A stretch of 64,000 bases of DNA from positions 3,472,001 to 3,536,000 of the forward strand of contig OX620685.1 in NCBI GenBank assembly GCA_951635545.1, read 5' to 3'. Below, one piece after another: positions 8,316-18,800 of this stretch. The first letter of the stretch is position 1. Every line of letters starts with the position of its first letter. This DNA comes from CAG-873 sp910578365. Its GTDB lineage: Bacteria > Bacteroidota > Bacteroidia > Bacteroidales > Muribaculaceae. The position numbers and the translations under genes were made by a program. The notes under the pieces are model-generated. The model was given only the letters and a program-made list of their open reading frames with translations, was not told the DNA's origin and ran no database searches.

Positions 8316-10319
8316 TTAATTGCTCATTCTCTTTATAAGGTTATATGCCGGCACAATGCCCATTTCGCCGGCTTTGCTCAGGTCAGCGATGCCGGCGCGG
8401 CGGTTGCCCAGTTTCAGGTAAATATATCCGCGGTTATAATATGCCTGGCCCATGCCGGGGGCAAGTTCGATAGCCTTGGAGTAAGCTGCGATGGCCGAGG
8501 TATAGTCGCCGAGCTCGAGGTGGAGGTTGCCTTTGTCGAACCATGCCGGAGCCATACGCGGCGACAGCTGCACCACCTTGTCGAAATCGGCCAAAGCCTC
8601 GGCCAGAGCGGCCCGGCGCAGTGTGCCGCGACTGACGGCATCGTGACCGGGAGCGTTATCGTCGCCGCTGTCCGACTCGCTTATGCGCATCATGCGGTGG
8701 CGTATCTGGCCGCGCAGATAATATGCCAGGGGGTAATCGGGAGTCAGCCCTATGGCGCGTTCGGCATCACGCATGGCATTGTCATAGTCGCGCAGTGTCA
8801 CAAAGTCCATGGCACGGCCTATGTAGTCGACCGCACGGGCGCGGTGGTCCGACATGTAGCTGTTGTAGTTGGCCACCGACTGGCGGTGGTTGTCGAATAT
8901 GCTTTCGTCGATTATCGGCTCGTTTGTGGCCACCACCATGCGGAAACGCAGCTGGCGCGAGCTATTGATATCGTCGACCTCCTTTACATAGTAAGTGTTC
9001 TCGCCAAGTTCGTCGGGCACCGAGTAGTAGGCTAACTCCATCATAGGCGAGGTTTCCACCTGCAGATTGCGGTCCTGCACCTTTCCGCGTATGGCCTGAT
9101 TGTTGTATTCCTCCTGTATTTCGGCGGAATTTTCCACTGTAAGAAGTTTGTTGAATTTCTGAGCTTCGGCCTCTGCCACATCGGCTACAGTGGTTGCAGG
9201 GTCAGCTACCGACACGCCGTCGAGCGGAATAGTTTTGGCCAGAGCCATTGCCTTGTTATAGTCGCGTTCGGCCCGCTGGTTCTGTTTCAGCTGTCGGTTG
9301 AACTGCGAGCGCATGAACCACGCGCCCGGATACTCGGGGAATTGCTCTATAACCTTGTTGATATCGGCTATACCCTCGCTGTACATGCCTTTTTTGCCGC
9401 GTACAATGGCCCTGATGTAACGTGCCTGTATATTATCGGCATCAAGTTCGAGCACACTGTCAAGGTCGGCCAGAGCGCGGTCATTGGCGTTAACTTCTGT
9501 GAGCAGCAGCGAACGGTTGAAAAGAGCCGTGGGGTTATACGGCTCGAGCCCCAGTGCATAGTCGTAGTCAGCCATGGCTCCGAAATAATCGTTGAGCGCA
9601 TAGCGCAGGAATGCGCGGTTGATATACAGATTGGTATATTTAGGCTGAAGGCGTATGGCCTCGTCGAGGTCTTTCACTGCGCTTTCATAGTCCTGACCCT
9701 GCTTTATGGCCAGTTCGGCGCGCATCACATAGGCAGTGGCCGATTTGGAGTTCAGCTGCAGAGCCTTGTCGATATCGGCTCGGGCTGCAATGGTGTCGGC
9801 CTTGGCCAGACTAAGCTGTGCGCGGCCCAGATAACCGTTGTCGAAGTTGGGATAGTAGCGCAGAAGCTCGGAGTAAGTGCTGTCGGCACCGCTGTAACGT
9901 TCAATTTCCACCTGTGCCAGCGCTTTGTTGAACAGAAGCTGACGGTTGCGGGGTACCAGCTCCAGAGCGTGGTCGTAGTCCTCGACAGCCTCGGCATTAC
10001 GCCCCAGGTTCTGACGTGCCACACCGCGCACCTCCCAGGCATCGGTTAAATAGGGGTTAAGCTCGAGTGCCTTCGAGGCATCTGTGTCGGCGCCCTCGTA
10101 GTCTTCGAGATTCAGTTTGGCTATTGAACGCAAAAAATAAGGGTATGCCAGATGAGGCTTTGCCTGTATAGCCTGATTAAAATACTGAATCGACAGCATA
10201 TAATCCTCAAAGTACAACGCATTCTGGCCTATGCGCACCACCTGGTCGGTATTCACCTGTGCTACTATGCCAAGCGCGGCAGCAAGTGCTATATATATGA
10301 CGAATATGATTCTTTGCAT
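8316..10319 (-). CDS. Exported tetratricopeptide repeat protein
   Basis: 667 residues from the chosen start. Residues 1-20 (MQRIIFVIYIALAAALGIVA) form a Sec signal peptide. The rest is at least ten TPR units with the W/Y-x-L-G-Y-A-x-A-x-P pattern (for example DNGYLGRAQLSLAKADTIAAR and GQAYYNRGYIYLKLGNRRAG). A repeat-poor segment at about residues 380-470 (MMELAYYSVPDELGENTYYV) has no clear family. The start at 10340 is rejected because a TAACTTTG -7 element lies between it and 10319. Likely a periplasmic scaffold; partners unknown. Confidence 0.85.
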   Translation of the reverse strand: MQRIIFVIYIALAAALGIVAQVNTDQVVRIGQNALYFEDYMLSIQYFNQAIQAKPHLAYPYFLRSIAKLNLEDYEGADTDASKALELNPYLTDAWEVRGVARQNLGRNAEAVEDYDHALELVPRNRQLLFNKALAQVEIERYSGADSTYSELLRYYPNFDNGYLGRAQLSLAKADTIAARADIDKALQLNSKSATAYVMRAELAIKQGQDYESAVKDLDEAIRLQPKYTNLYINRAFLRYALNDYFGAMADYDYALGLEPYNPTALFNRSLLLTEVNANDRALADLDSVLELDADNIQARYIRAIVRGKKGMYSEGIADINKVIEQFPEYPGAWFMRSQFNRQLKQNQRAERDYNKAMALAKTIPLDGVSVADPATTVADVAEAEAQKFNKLLTVENSAEIQEEYNNQAIRGKVQDRNLQVETSPMMELAYYSVPDELGENTYYVKEVDDINSSRQLRFRMVVATNEPIIDESIFDNHRQSVANYNSYMSDHRARAVDYIGRAMDFVTLRDYDNAMRDAERAIGLTPDYPLAYYLRGQIRHRMMRISESDSGDDNAPGHDAVSRGTLRRAALAEALADFDKVVQLSPRMAPAWFDKGNLHLELGDYTSAIAAYSKAIELAPGMGQAYYNRGYIYLKLGNRRAGIADLSKAGEMGIVPAYNLIKRMSN

Positions 10320-10327
10320 TATGTCTA

Positions 10328-10335
10328 CAAAGTTA
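10328..10335 (-). promoter_or_regulatory. -7 element (TAACTTTG) for the TPR-DUF4301 operon
   Basis: TAACTTTG read on the minus strand, 8 bp upstream of the chosen ATG. The -33 region is only loosely TTTG-like. It decides the TPR gene start. Confidence 0.55.
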
Positions 10336-10384
10336 GTCAATATTCATCAATCTATAACATAAAATAATTTAAAATTTTAGTTAA

Positions 10385-11422
10385 TCAGTCGAGCATCAGC
10401 GGCAGACGATAGTGTGTGGCGCGCAGCCCCATGATACGCCCTGTGGCCTCGCTGCTGCCGAGTATACGGGTCAGTGTGTCAATGTCGACATCGAGATCCG
10501 GTGTGTCGCCGCCACGGCGGCAGATGCCGTCGGCTATGGTAAAGCGGTCGGAGTTTCCGGCTATGCGGTCGTCGCGCACCTGCAAGGTACATTGCAGCGA
10601 CGGCTCCGACGCGGCCATGGCGTTCAGCAGCTGGTAGACATCGAGCAGACGCACCATGCCGCGCGGCTGCAGGGCGCGCTTTCGGCTGTCGACAAAACAA
10701 TCAACCACTACCATCTGCTCGCCGAACTTACGGCGCACAAGAGCCAGCACGGCATTTTTAGCCATGTTATTGTGGGCATAGAGGGCTTTTACGTGTATGA
10801 TTTCGCGATGAGCCACAGCGAATGCCATGGCGTTGACCGGCCCGTCGTCGCGGCCGACAGCGAATACATCGCCGCCGTCGAGATGCAAATCGTCGATTAT
10901 ATTGCGATACTCACCGGGACTATGCAGCACGGTGTTGTCCGACTCGGACTCCAGACGGTTGAAGTCGCTGTATTCTGCGGTTCTTGGCCCGTAGCCCTGC
11001 GCGGTGTCGAAATGGTGCAAGGCGGTATAGCGCTCGCGGTCGATATACACCGCACGGGCAAAGCCAAAGCGTTCGTAATAGTCGTAGAGGCTCGCGGTGG
11101 CCGGAATCAAGGTGCAGAGGGCATCACCGCGTTCCAGTGCGCGCCGCAGACTCTCGTCGATAAGACGGCCCATATAACCGTGCGAACGGTAGCGCGGCAA
11201 GGTGCAGGCTCCGAATATATAGGCCATGTCGAGGTTTGTGCCGAAATAACGCCAGCCATAGCTGCGGAGCAACATAGCGCTCACCGTACGTGTGCCGCTT
11301 TCATCGTCGAGCAGCATCAGGTCGGAGTCGGAGTATATCTGCCGCATCATCCAGTCGAGCCACACGGCATCGTCGCGGAAGCTCGATTCGTATAATTTTC
11401 TGTAATCCTCGCTACGTTTCAT
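10385..11422 (-). CDS. GNAT family N-acetyltransferase, Eis-like
   Basis: 345 residues. The N-terminal half is a GNAT domain with acetyl-CoA loop TLPRYRSHGYMGRLIDESLRRALERG at about residues 95-120. The middle carries a second GNAT-like region. The C-terminal part (DLDVDIDTLTRILGSSEATGRIMGLR) resembles the sterol-carrier-like tail of Eis-type acetyltransferases. The acceptor is unknown. The start at 11422 was chosen because it overlaps the stop of the preceding gene as ATGA; a longer frame to 11626 would lie wholly inside that gene. Confidence 0.75.
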   Translation of the reverse strand: MKRSEDYRKLYESSFRDDAVWLDWMMRQIYSDSDLMLLDDESGTRTVSAMLLRSYGWRYFGTNLDMAYIFGACTLPRYRSHGYMGRLIDESLRRALERGDALCTLIPATASLYDYYERFGFARAVYIDRERYTALHHFDTAQGYGPRTAEYSDFNRLESESDNTVLHSPGEYRNIIDDLHLDGGDVFAVGRDDGPVNAMAFAVAHREIIHVKALYAHNNMAKNAVLALVRRKFGEQMVVVDCFVDSRKRALQPRGMVRLLDVYQLLNAMAASEPSLQCTLQVRDDRIAGNSDRFTIADGICRRGGDTPDLDVDIDTLTRILGSSEATGRIMGLRATHYRLPLMLD

Positions 11423-12744
11423 AGAGTCTTGTTTGGGTTTGCCGGACAATGCGCCGCCTTGTCGTTGCCCGGCAGTTCGCTTTTGAGCGGCATCGCGGCC
11501 GGACGCAGCAACACCCTCAGGGCAGCTGAGTATGTCCAATAGTTCCATATCCAGTTTATCAGCACAACCAGTTTGTTGCGCATGCCCAACAGCGACATCA
11601 GGTGAACACCCATCCATGTGAGCCATGCGAAGTAGCCGCTGAAATGTACCTTACCCATGTCGACCACGGCGCGGTTGCGGCCTACGGTAGCCATTGAGCC
11701 TTTATCTTTATAGTCGAAGGGGCTGTCAAAGCGGCCACGGTTGATGTTCAGGGCCAAATTTCGACCCTGCTGTATTGCGGGCTGTGCCAGCTGAGGACAG
11801 CCATGAGGGTAACGGTCGCTCACACAGCAGCATATGTCGCCCACGGCATAGAACGAGTCGATACCTTTCACCCGGTTGTATTCATCCACCATCAGACGGC
11901 CGCCGGGACCATAGGATGGCTCGGCGCCTGTAATCTCAATCGGTCGGGCCGTAACTCCGGCTGTCCATATCACGGTGTCGGCATCCAGGGTCGTGCCGTC
12001 GGCAAATGTAATCACACCGTCAGTGTAATTTTTCATGCTTTTTCCGGTGACTACATCCACCATCAGATTGCCGAGCTGCTTCAGAGCATCAGCGCTCGAC
12101 CGCCCGCTCATGGTTCGCAGTAGCCTGTCGGAGCCTTCAATCAGCACTACCCGTATTTCGGAGGAGGCAAGTTCGGGGTACTCGCGAGGGGCTATATAGC
12201 GTTTCATTTCGCCAAGGGCGCCTGCAATCTCCACTCCTGTAGGGCCACCGCCTATGACGGCGAAGGTGAGCATGCTGCGTCTTCTGAGGCCGTCAGAACA
12301 CGCCGAAGCTCGCTCCATACGGTCGATGATGCGGTTGCGCAGACGTATGGCCTCGCCGATGGTCTTCATGGTGAAAACCTTCTTTTCCAAGTCGGGAATT
12401 CCAAAGAAATTATTGGTGGTACCGGCAGCCAGCACCAGGCGGTCGTAGGCCACGGTGTCGTACTGTGTGTACACGAGTTTGCGAGCGGTGTCGATACGAC
12501 ATACATCGCCCATACGGTACTCGCAGCCGCGTATACGGCGCGAGCGCATCTCGCGGCGTAGGGCAAAAGTTATCGAGCCGGGCTCAAGGCCTGACGAAGC
12601 CACCTGATACAGCAACGGCGGAAAGCAATGATAGTTGTTGCGGTCAATCAGAATCACGCGATACTTCTTTTTGTCAACAGCCTTTACAAATTTCAGACCG
12701 CCGAAGCCGGCTCCGACCACCACAATCGTTTCTCGGGTGTCCAT
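11419..12744 (-). CDS. ndh: Type II NADH:quinone oxidoreductase
   Basis: 441 residues. It has two Rossmann motifs: FAD-binding IVVVGAGFGGLKFVKAV at residues 6-22 and NADH-binding FAVIGGGPTGVEIAGAL near residue 165. The second FAD contact is VKGIDSFYAVGDICCC near residue 290. The C-terminal part (FAWLTWMGVHLMSLLGMRNKLVVLINWIWNYWTY) is a hydrophobic membrane anchor seen in NDH-2 enzymes of this phylum. It passes electrons from NADH to menaquinone without pumping protons. A CC pair in the FAD motif is unusual. Confidence 0.9.
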   Translation of the reverse strand: MDTRETIVVVGAGFGGLKFVKAVDKKKYRVILIDRNNYHCFPPLLYQVASSGLEPGSITFALRREMRSRRIRGCEYRMGDVCRIDTARKLVYTQYDTVAYDRLVLAAGTTNNFFGIPDLEKKVFTMKTIGEAIRLRNRIIDRMERASACSDGLRRRSMLTFAVIGGGPTGVEIAGALGEMKRYIAPREYPELASSEIRVVLIEGSDRLLRTMSGRSSADALKQLGNLMVDVVTGKSMKNYTDGVITFADGTTLDADTVIWTAGVTARPIEITGAEPSYGPGGRLMVDEYNRVKGIDSFYAVGDICCCVSDRYPHGCPQLAQPAIQQGRNLALNINRGRFDSPFDYKDKGSMATVGRNRAVVDMGKVHFSGYFAWLTWMGVHLMSLLGMRNKLVVLINWIWNYWTYSAALRVLLRPAAMPLKSELPGNDKAAHCPANPNKTL

Positions 12745-12811
12745 AAATGAAATAGTTTTATATACTAAACTATTTGCCGGCCCTCTTGGTTCACCGGGAC
12801 ACGCTTGCGTA

Positions 12812-15800
12812 CTATCGGGCCAGGTTGAGATTCAGCGACAGGCCATAGCTTGTAGAGGTGGTGGGGTAGCTGCCGGTTGTAATCACCGGAGTGTTGGCCT
12901 GGTGCGAGAAGTACATAGCCACCGTGATGCGCTTGCTGAGTATATAACTGGCTGTAAAATTCACCGAGAAAGTGTTGGTGCCCGATGTGGGCTGGGTGTA
13001 GTTGCTCTCGATGCGGCGTATGAGCGCCTTGGTGTTCTGCAACGACAAGTCGGCATTAAGGGTAAGGTCGTTGCTCACGCCCTGCGCGCTGCCTTTCATT
13101 TTCAGCACAGTGTTAAAGCCCACAATCTTGTAGCCCACGCCCACTGTCAGCCCCTTGGTGGTGGCTTCCACTACCTGACCGGCCGAAGAGTTCAGTGTGA
13201 GTGTACGCTGGTCGCGGTACTCGGCATTGCCCTGCAGTTCGTTCTTGAGTGTGAAGTTTATGCCGAACAGCGGAGCGAAGCGTTCGGTGATAGCCACCGA
13301 CGAAATGTTGTATGGCGACGACGGTATTGGCTGTCCGGTGAGTTCATCAAGCGTAAAGCCCATATACCCGCCGTCGGCCGATATCCAGTTGAGATAGCTC
13401 GAATAGCTGCCTACCGAATATGTACACTGGTAGGCATGGTTGAGGGTGAACGACTTGAATATTTTGCGCATGTTGCCCAGGTTGATGAGGCCGTCGTAGG
13501 TCACTCGCCAGTTTGGCAGCACGAACTTGAACGACGGGAAAGGATCGAGAGTCACCTTGGCGACGTCATTGCCCGAATATGCGGCCACAAATGCCGGAAT
13601 AAGCACGTCGCTCGAGGTTTCGCTCACCTTGCCCACTGCCGGATTGAATTCGGTACCGGCCACCGGAGAGCCTTTGAGGAAACCGCCATCGGGGTAACGC
13701 ACTCCATGGTAACGGCTCTCGACCCGCTCGCGCACCACCGGTATATAGGCGAGGAACTTGTTGAAGGCTTCGCTGTTGTAGCCGTTGTCGGCGTTGCTGC
13801 CGCGCAGGGCTGTGGCTATAGCCACATGGGTCTTGGTGTAGCTGCCAGCGAGAGTAGTGGGCATGTCGGCATACATAAACTGTACCTGACTGCTGCGGTT
13901 GTCGGTACGGTTCATGGTCAGCTGTATCTTAAAGCCCTTGAAGGGCTCAAGTGTGGCATCGACGTTGAGCTCGTTGGTCTTTGACCATAATGCCGGCGAA
14001 GTTTGGCCGTCGTCGGTTATAAGCCAGCCACGGCTCAGTGCCTTGTCGATATAATCCTCGCCGATAAAGCCGAAAGCGAAGTCCAGGCCGGGCGACATCG
14101 GGCCGGCCGAACGTGTCTGGCCAAAGATGTTGCCAATATCGGGACGGAACAGCGGCAGCGACAGCGAGCGTGTGTTGCGGTAGCGTACGGCCACATTGCG
14201 TGGTGTCATAAGCAGTCGCAGGCTGTACTCGCCCAGATGAGTCCAGATGCTGCGCTCGTCTTTCTGTACTTCATTGACAATGAATTTCAGCGTCTGGTCG
14301 CCGCGGTTGAGAATGCGCACTGTATTTTTGTCGACGATTTCGTATCGCACAAGCTCAGGGGTGTTCTGCATTGTCATTGCCGTCACCTTTACTTTGGGCA
14401 CGTTCAGATTATGCTTTATATCGAGTGTGGTGTCGGGCAGCAACTTGAAGTTGCGTTCGAATTTCTTGGGCTTGCGCTTAGTTGTGGGACGCTTGTTGGC
14501 AAAGCGTTCGTTTACTTTCTTTAGCACCGGAATTTTCTTGTAGAATGTTTCGAAATTCAAGCGTCCGTCGGCAGTCCACGATGCCTGGTTGGCAATGGAG
14601 TTGCCCATGCGCACACCGTCGATGGTTGCTCCGCGATCCCAGCGGTAAGTTGCGTTATAGCTTACCGAACCTGTAAGGAAGTCGAGTACCGGAATCTTCG
14701 AGAAAGGTGCCTTGTACTGGCCAGTGAAGGTCTGGTTGTAGCTCCATGGCGTACCCATGGATAATATCGACTGCCATACTGTGTCGCGCCACTCGCGGTA
14801 TTTGTCGGGGAAAAGGCGGCGGTTCACCGCTCCGACTGTTTCCTCGATTCGGGCCGAAGTGTTGGAGTTGAATGTTAACGTAAGCGACTTTGTCAGATTC
14901 CAGTTGAGCGACAGCTGACGGTCCCACAGAAAGTTTTTGCTCACCGACACCGGCAGCTGGAACATCACATCGGTTTCCGTCCTGGTTTGCTGTTCGTAGT
15001 AGTAGCGCGACATATTGGTCAGGAAACTGATGTTGTTGGGCAGCCAATGCAGCTCCCAGTCTTTCAAAAACTTCATGTTTTTGTTTTTTGACTGTATGAA
15101 GCTGAAAGGCTTAAAGCCCTTAATCATGGGCGAATAGCTGTACTGCAGCGAGCCGCGATAGTCGTTTGTGTTCTCGTATTCCGTTGTCGGATTAATCATC
15201 TTGCGCTTACTGTAGCTGAAGTTGATGGTGAAGTTGGCGGGGTCCCATGGCATGGGAGTCTTCGACTGAACATCGAACTTCATAGCGCTGAGCGAGAAGT
15301 TCTCGTTGCTGTTGGTTTCTATGGCGTAAGCGTTAATCGAATCGCGTTCCTGCTTGGTGTTGCAGTCGTCGAGGGCGTCTTTCAGCAGTACGTCCTGGTC
15401 GAGCGGATTGTATTTTGGCGAGGTCTTTTCTTTTGAATACGAATAGTACACAGGCGCACGCAGTTTGACGGCTGCGGGCAGGAAACGTCCCAGGTCCGCT
15501 TGTACGGCCACGTTGTATTGCTGATAATCGTCAAGACGACGTTCGTTAAGGCTCTGGTCAACACCTCCGAAGCCTGAGGTTTCTACGTGCGCGCCTACAT
15601 TCACCGTGGCAACGTCGCTCATACTCAAGGTTGCGTTGGCCTTGGCGGCCCAGCCGCCCGACTCATCGAAGTCTGTAACTTTCAGCTCGTTGACCCACAC
15701 AGTGCCGTCTTTTGTCGACGCTGAGTTGTTGCGCACGCCTACCAGCATCACACGCACATCACTCAGCGAGGGATTGCCCATCACTGCCACGCGGTTGCGT

Positions 15801-18800
15801 TCGTTGTCCGGGTCGCGGCCGGTGTACAGCACACTATAGCCTACACCGGGCTCCTCGTTGCGCTTGGCACGGTTACGCTCCTGCTTGAGGTCGACCAGCG
15901 ACTGAAGCGAGAAGTTCATATAGTTGTTCTCGGGCCATACTTCGTATCGCGCCGATGTAAGGTCGTTATTATACACTCCCGGCGGAGTAAGCTGCAGGGG
16001 TATCTCGTACTCGTAATAGTTATTCTTCACATCGCTGCCAAGGCGCAGGAAGAGCGAGAGGTCGCCGCTTTTGAGGTCGGTGTTGTCATCGATAAGCGCC
16101 TCGGCGTGAATCCACATCTGCATGCGCTTGTAGTTGCGCAGGTCGAGCTGTGTATTGCGGTATACACCGCGAGCGTCGCCGGCATTTAGGTCAATGACCT
16201 TGAGCGACATCGACTGCTCGTTGAGCTGAACAATCTGGCTTTGGCCCGGGTCAGTGATACGGCTCACGCCGGGAGGCAACACATAGTTCACCGGCTGGCG
16301 GCGGGCATTCTCCTCGATGTTCACCACCGAAATGTCGAGCTGCCCTTCGGCGGGCGCATCGCCGCGGCTGTTGAGGTTGAAGTCGTAGGGACGCCATTCG
16401 CCGCGCACAAGTTCCAGAGTGGCGAAACGCAGGTGGGTGGTCTGCTTGAAGCCGGTAAGGAACATTCGCGCGAAGCGTATGGTGGAGAAGTCGCTTATGG
16501 AGCCTACAATCTTCTCGTAGTCGTGCAGAGGTATCTTGAACTGGTACCACTCCACTGTCTGGTCTTTGCCGTCGCGGGTTGGTACTACCGACACCTGTTT
16601 GTCGGTGATGTAGTTGCGGCCTACAACCAAATCTTCGGGCCGAATCGACACCTTGTACTGGAAATAGCGCTCGTATTCGTTGAGGGTATTGTCCTGATTT
16701 ATATCTTCCACGTCGGGGGTGGAGCGCGACGACTGGTACAGCGGGTCGCTGGCATCTTCGGGCGATAGCGAGTTGCCCTCCACTCCGTTGTAACGCTTGT
16801 AACGTTCGAGCACACCCAGACGCTGTGCGTCGTAATCATATCCGCGGTAGAAGTGATAGTTATCGCCCGAAGGGTCGTTGAAGGGCGAGAACTCGTCGTC
16901 CTGCATCCGTGCGATTACATCGGGCGACAGACGCAGGCGAAGTTTGTCGAGGTAGTCTTTGTACGACGGGAAAGTGAATTCATCGTCGTTAGGCAGACCG
17001 TCGAGGCCAACATCCTGCAGCACACGGGCTCCGCTGCTGTTATCGAAACTGTAGGTAAGCGAATTCTGGGTGCTTACACGGCCCCATGCGGTTTCGGTAA
17101 GGTACTGGTCGTTGCCGTCGACAGGAATACCGTTTTCATAGCCCTTCAGACCGTCTTTCAGAATGTCTTCCGATATTTCGCCGAAGTTCAGATACAGGTC
17201 GCCGCCGTCGTAGTTCGGATTCTCCGGGTCCAGGAAGGGACTCATAAGCCAGAATTGCACGTACTCGATGTTCGACTGCTCGAAGTTGGTGTTGTCCATC
17301 TTGCGCATAATGCCGCCCCAGCGACGTTCAGGCTGCAGCAGGTTGCCTTCGTCATCGATATTTTCGGCGTCGAGGTTATAGGGGCCGCGCTCGTTGGGAT
17401 AGTACGACAGGTTCAGTGTCTGAATGTAGTTGGTTTCGCCATAGCTGAGTTCGCGGCCGGGGAATATCTCGCTCGATTTCACCTCGCGAACATACGGATT
17501 GGACAACTGCTCCAGATCGCTCTTTATATATCCGGGGGCCATCGACGAATTTCGCGATGTAAACAGACGGTCGATATAGTACCAGTTGAGCAATGCTCGG
17601 TTTTTGCCGTAGTCTACGTTGTTGTTGAGCGCAGCCTCGGGGAAGAGAGGATCCTTGCCGCTGTCGTAGGGAGTCGAAGCAAGGAACCACGAATAAGGAT
17701 TGCGCAAGTCTATGCCGGTCTGGGTAGCCTCGAAGTCGTCGACGTACGACGAGCCGCGGTTGGAGCCCGTCTTCTGCTGGTGCGGCATCAGCCGTGCGTA
17801 TTCGGCAACAAGGCTCAGGCGCGATGGCTGGGTGGCGTTGACAGTGGGAATCTTGTTCAGAAGGTTGGTCAGCCACATAAATTCGCCATTGTAGGCCAGA
17901 TTTAAGCCGAACATTGAGTTGTTGACGGTTTCGTCGCCTATATTCACTTTCTCGGTAAGGGCTTTCTCACTGAAGTGAAGCAGCGTGGCGCCGATGTTAA
18001 GGTTGCGCGTCAGCTGATACTGCAGGTCGAGGCCCAGCAAGGTTTTGCGCTGAAGCGAGAAGAGCGACTGGTTTTCGAGTGTTACGCTTATGCTCTGGCC
18101 GGAGTCGATAATAGCCTGATTGGTAATGGTGACGATACCCATGGAGTAGTCGACGGTATAGTCCGAGTTCTCGGTAAGGGTAACGCCGCCTGCGGTGACA
18201 ATAACCGAGCCTCGCGGCACATTCATGGCGTTGAGCCTAATCTGCGAGCCGCTCGAGGCCTGATATTCGCCGCTGAGTATGAATTTGTTCTTGTCGGCGA
18301 ACTGGCGTGCCACCACCAGCGTGGAGTCATAGAGCTGCGGATAGCAGTACTGCTCGGCAAGTACCGGGTCGCTGATTTTTTCGGCAAGGTAGCTGCCGAA
18401 TGGTTCCGCTACAGGAAAGACTATCTTGCCTGTGGCAGGATAGATGGTATAGCCGTCGACAAAGTCGAAAAAGCCGTCGGGATTTGACTCTTCGTTGCTG
18501 TCGAGGCGGTCGAGGTTCATTACCTGTAGCAGCGACTGGTTGTTGAGCCCGGGTACTGGCAGATAGTTGATTTTAGTGCCGGTGGTGTCGCTAAGATACT
18601 GTATGTTCATGCGAAAGTTCGACTTCTGCACCTGATATCCGCCAAGCGAATACACGTTTTTCATCATCAGCCGCCACATTGGCAGACGTGGCGAGGTGGT
18701 GGTGCTTTTGAGCATCTTCAAGTACAGCGACTGGTCGGTAGTGGTTATGTCGCTCGAGAACTCACCTACCTGATATACCTGTCCGCCGTAGGTGTATTCG

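Noticed and set aside
10412..11395. Plus-strand ORF (327 codons)
   Set aside because: Antisense shadow of the GNAT gene.
12635..13984. Long plus-strand ORF (449 codons)
   Set aside because: Antisense shadow of ndh and sprA; no domain.
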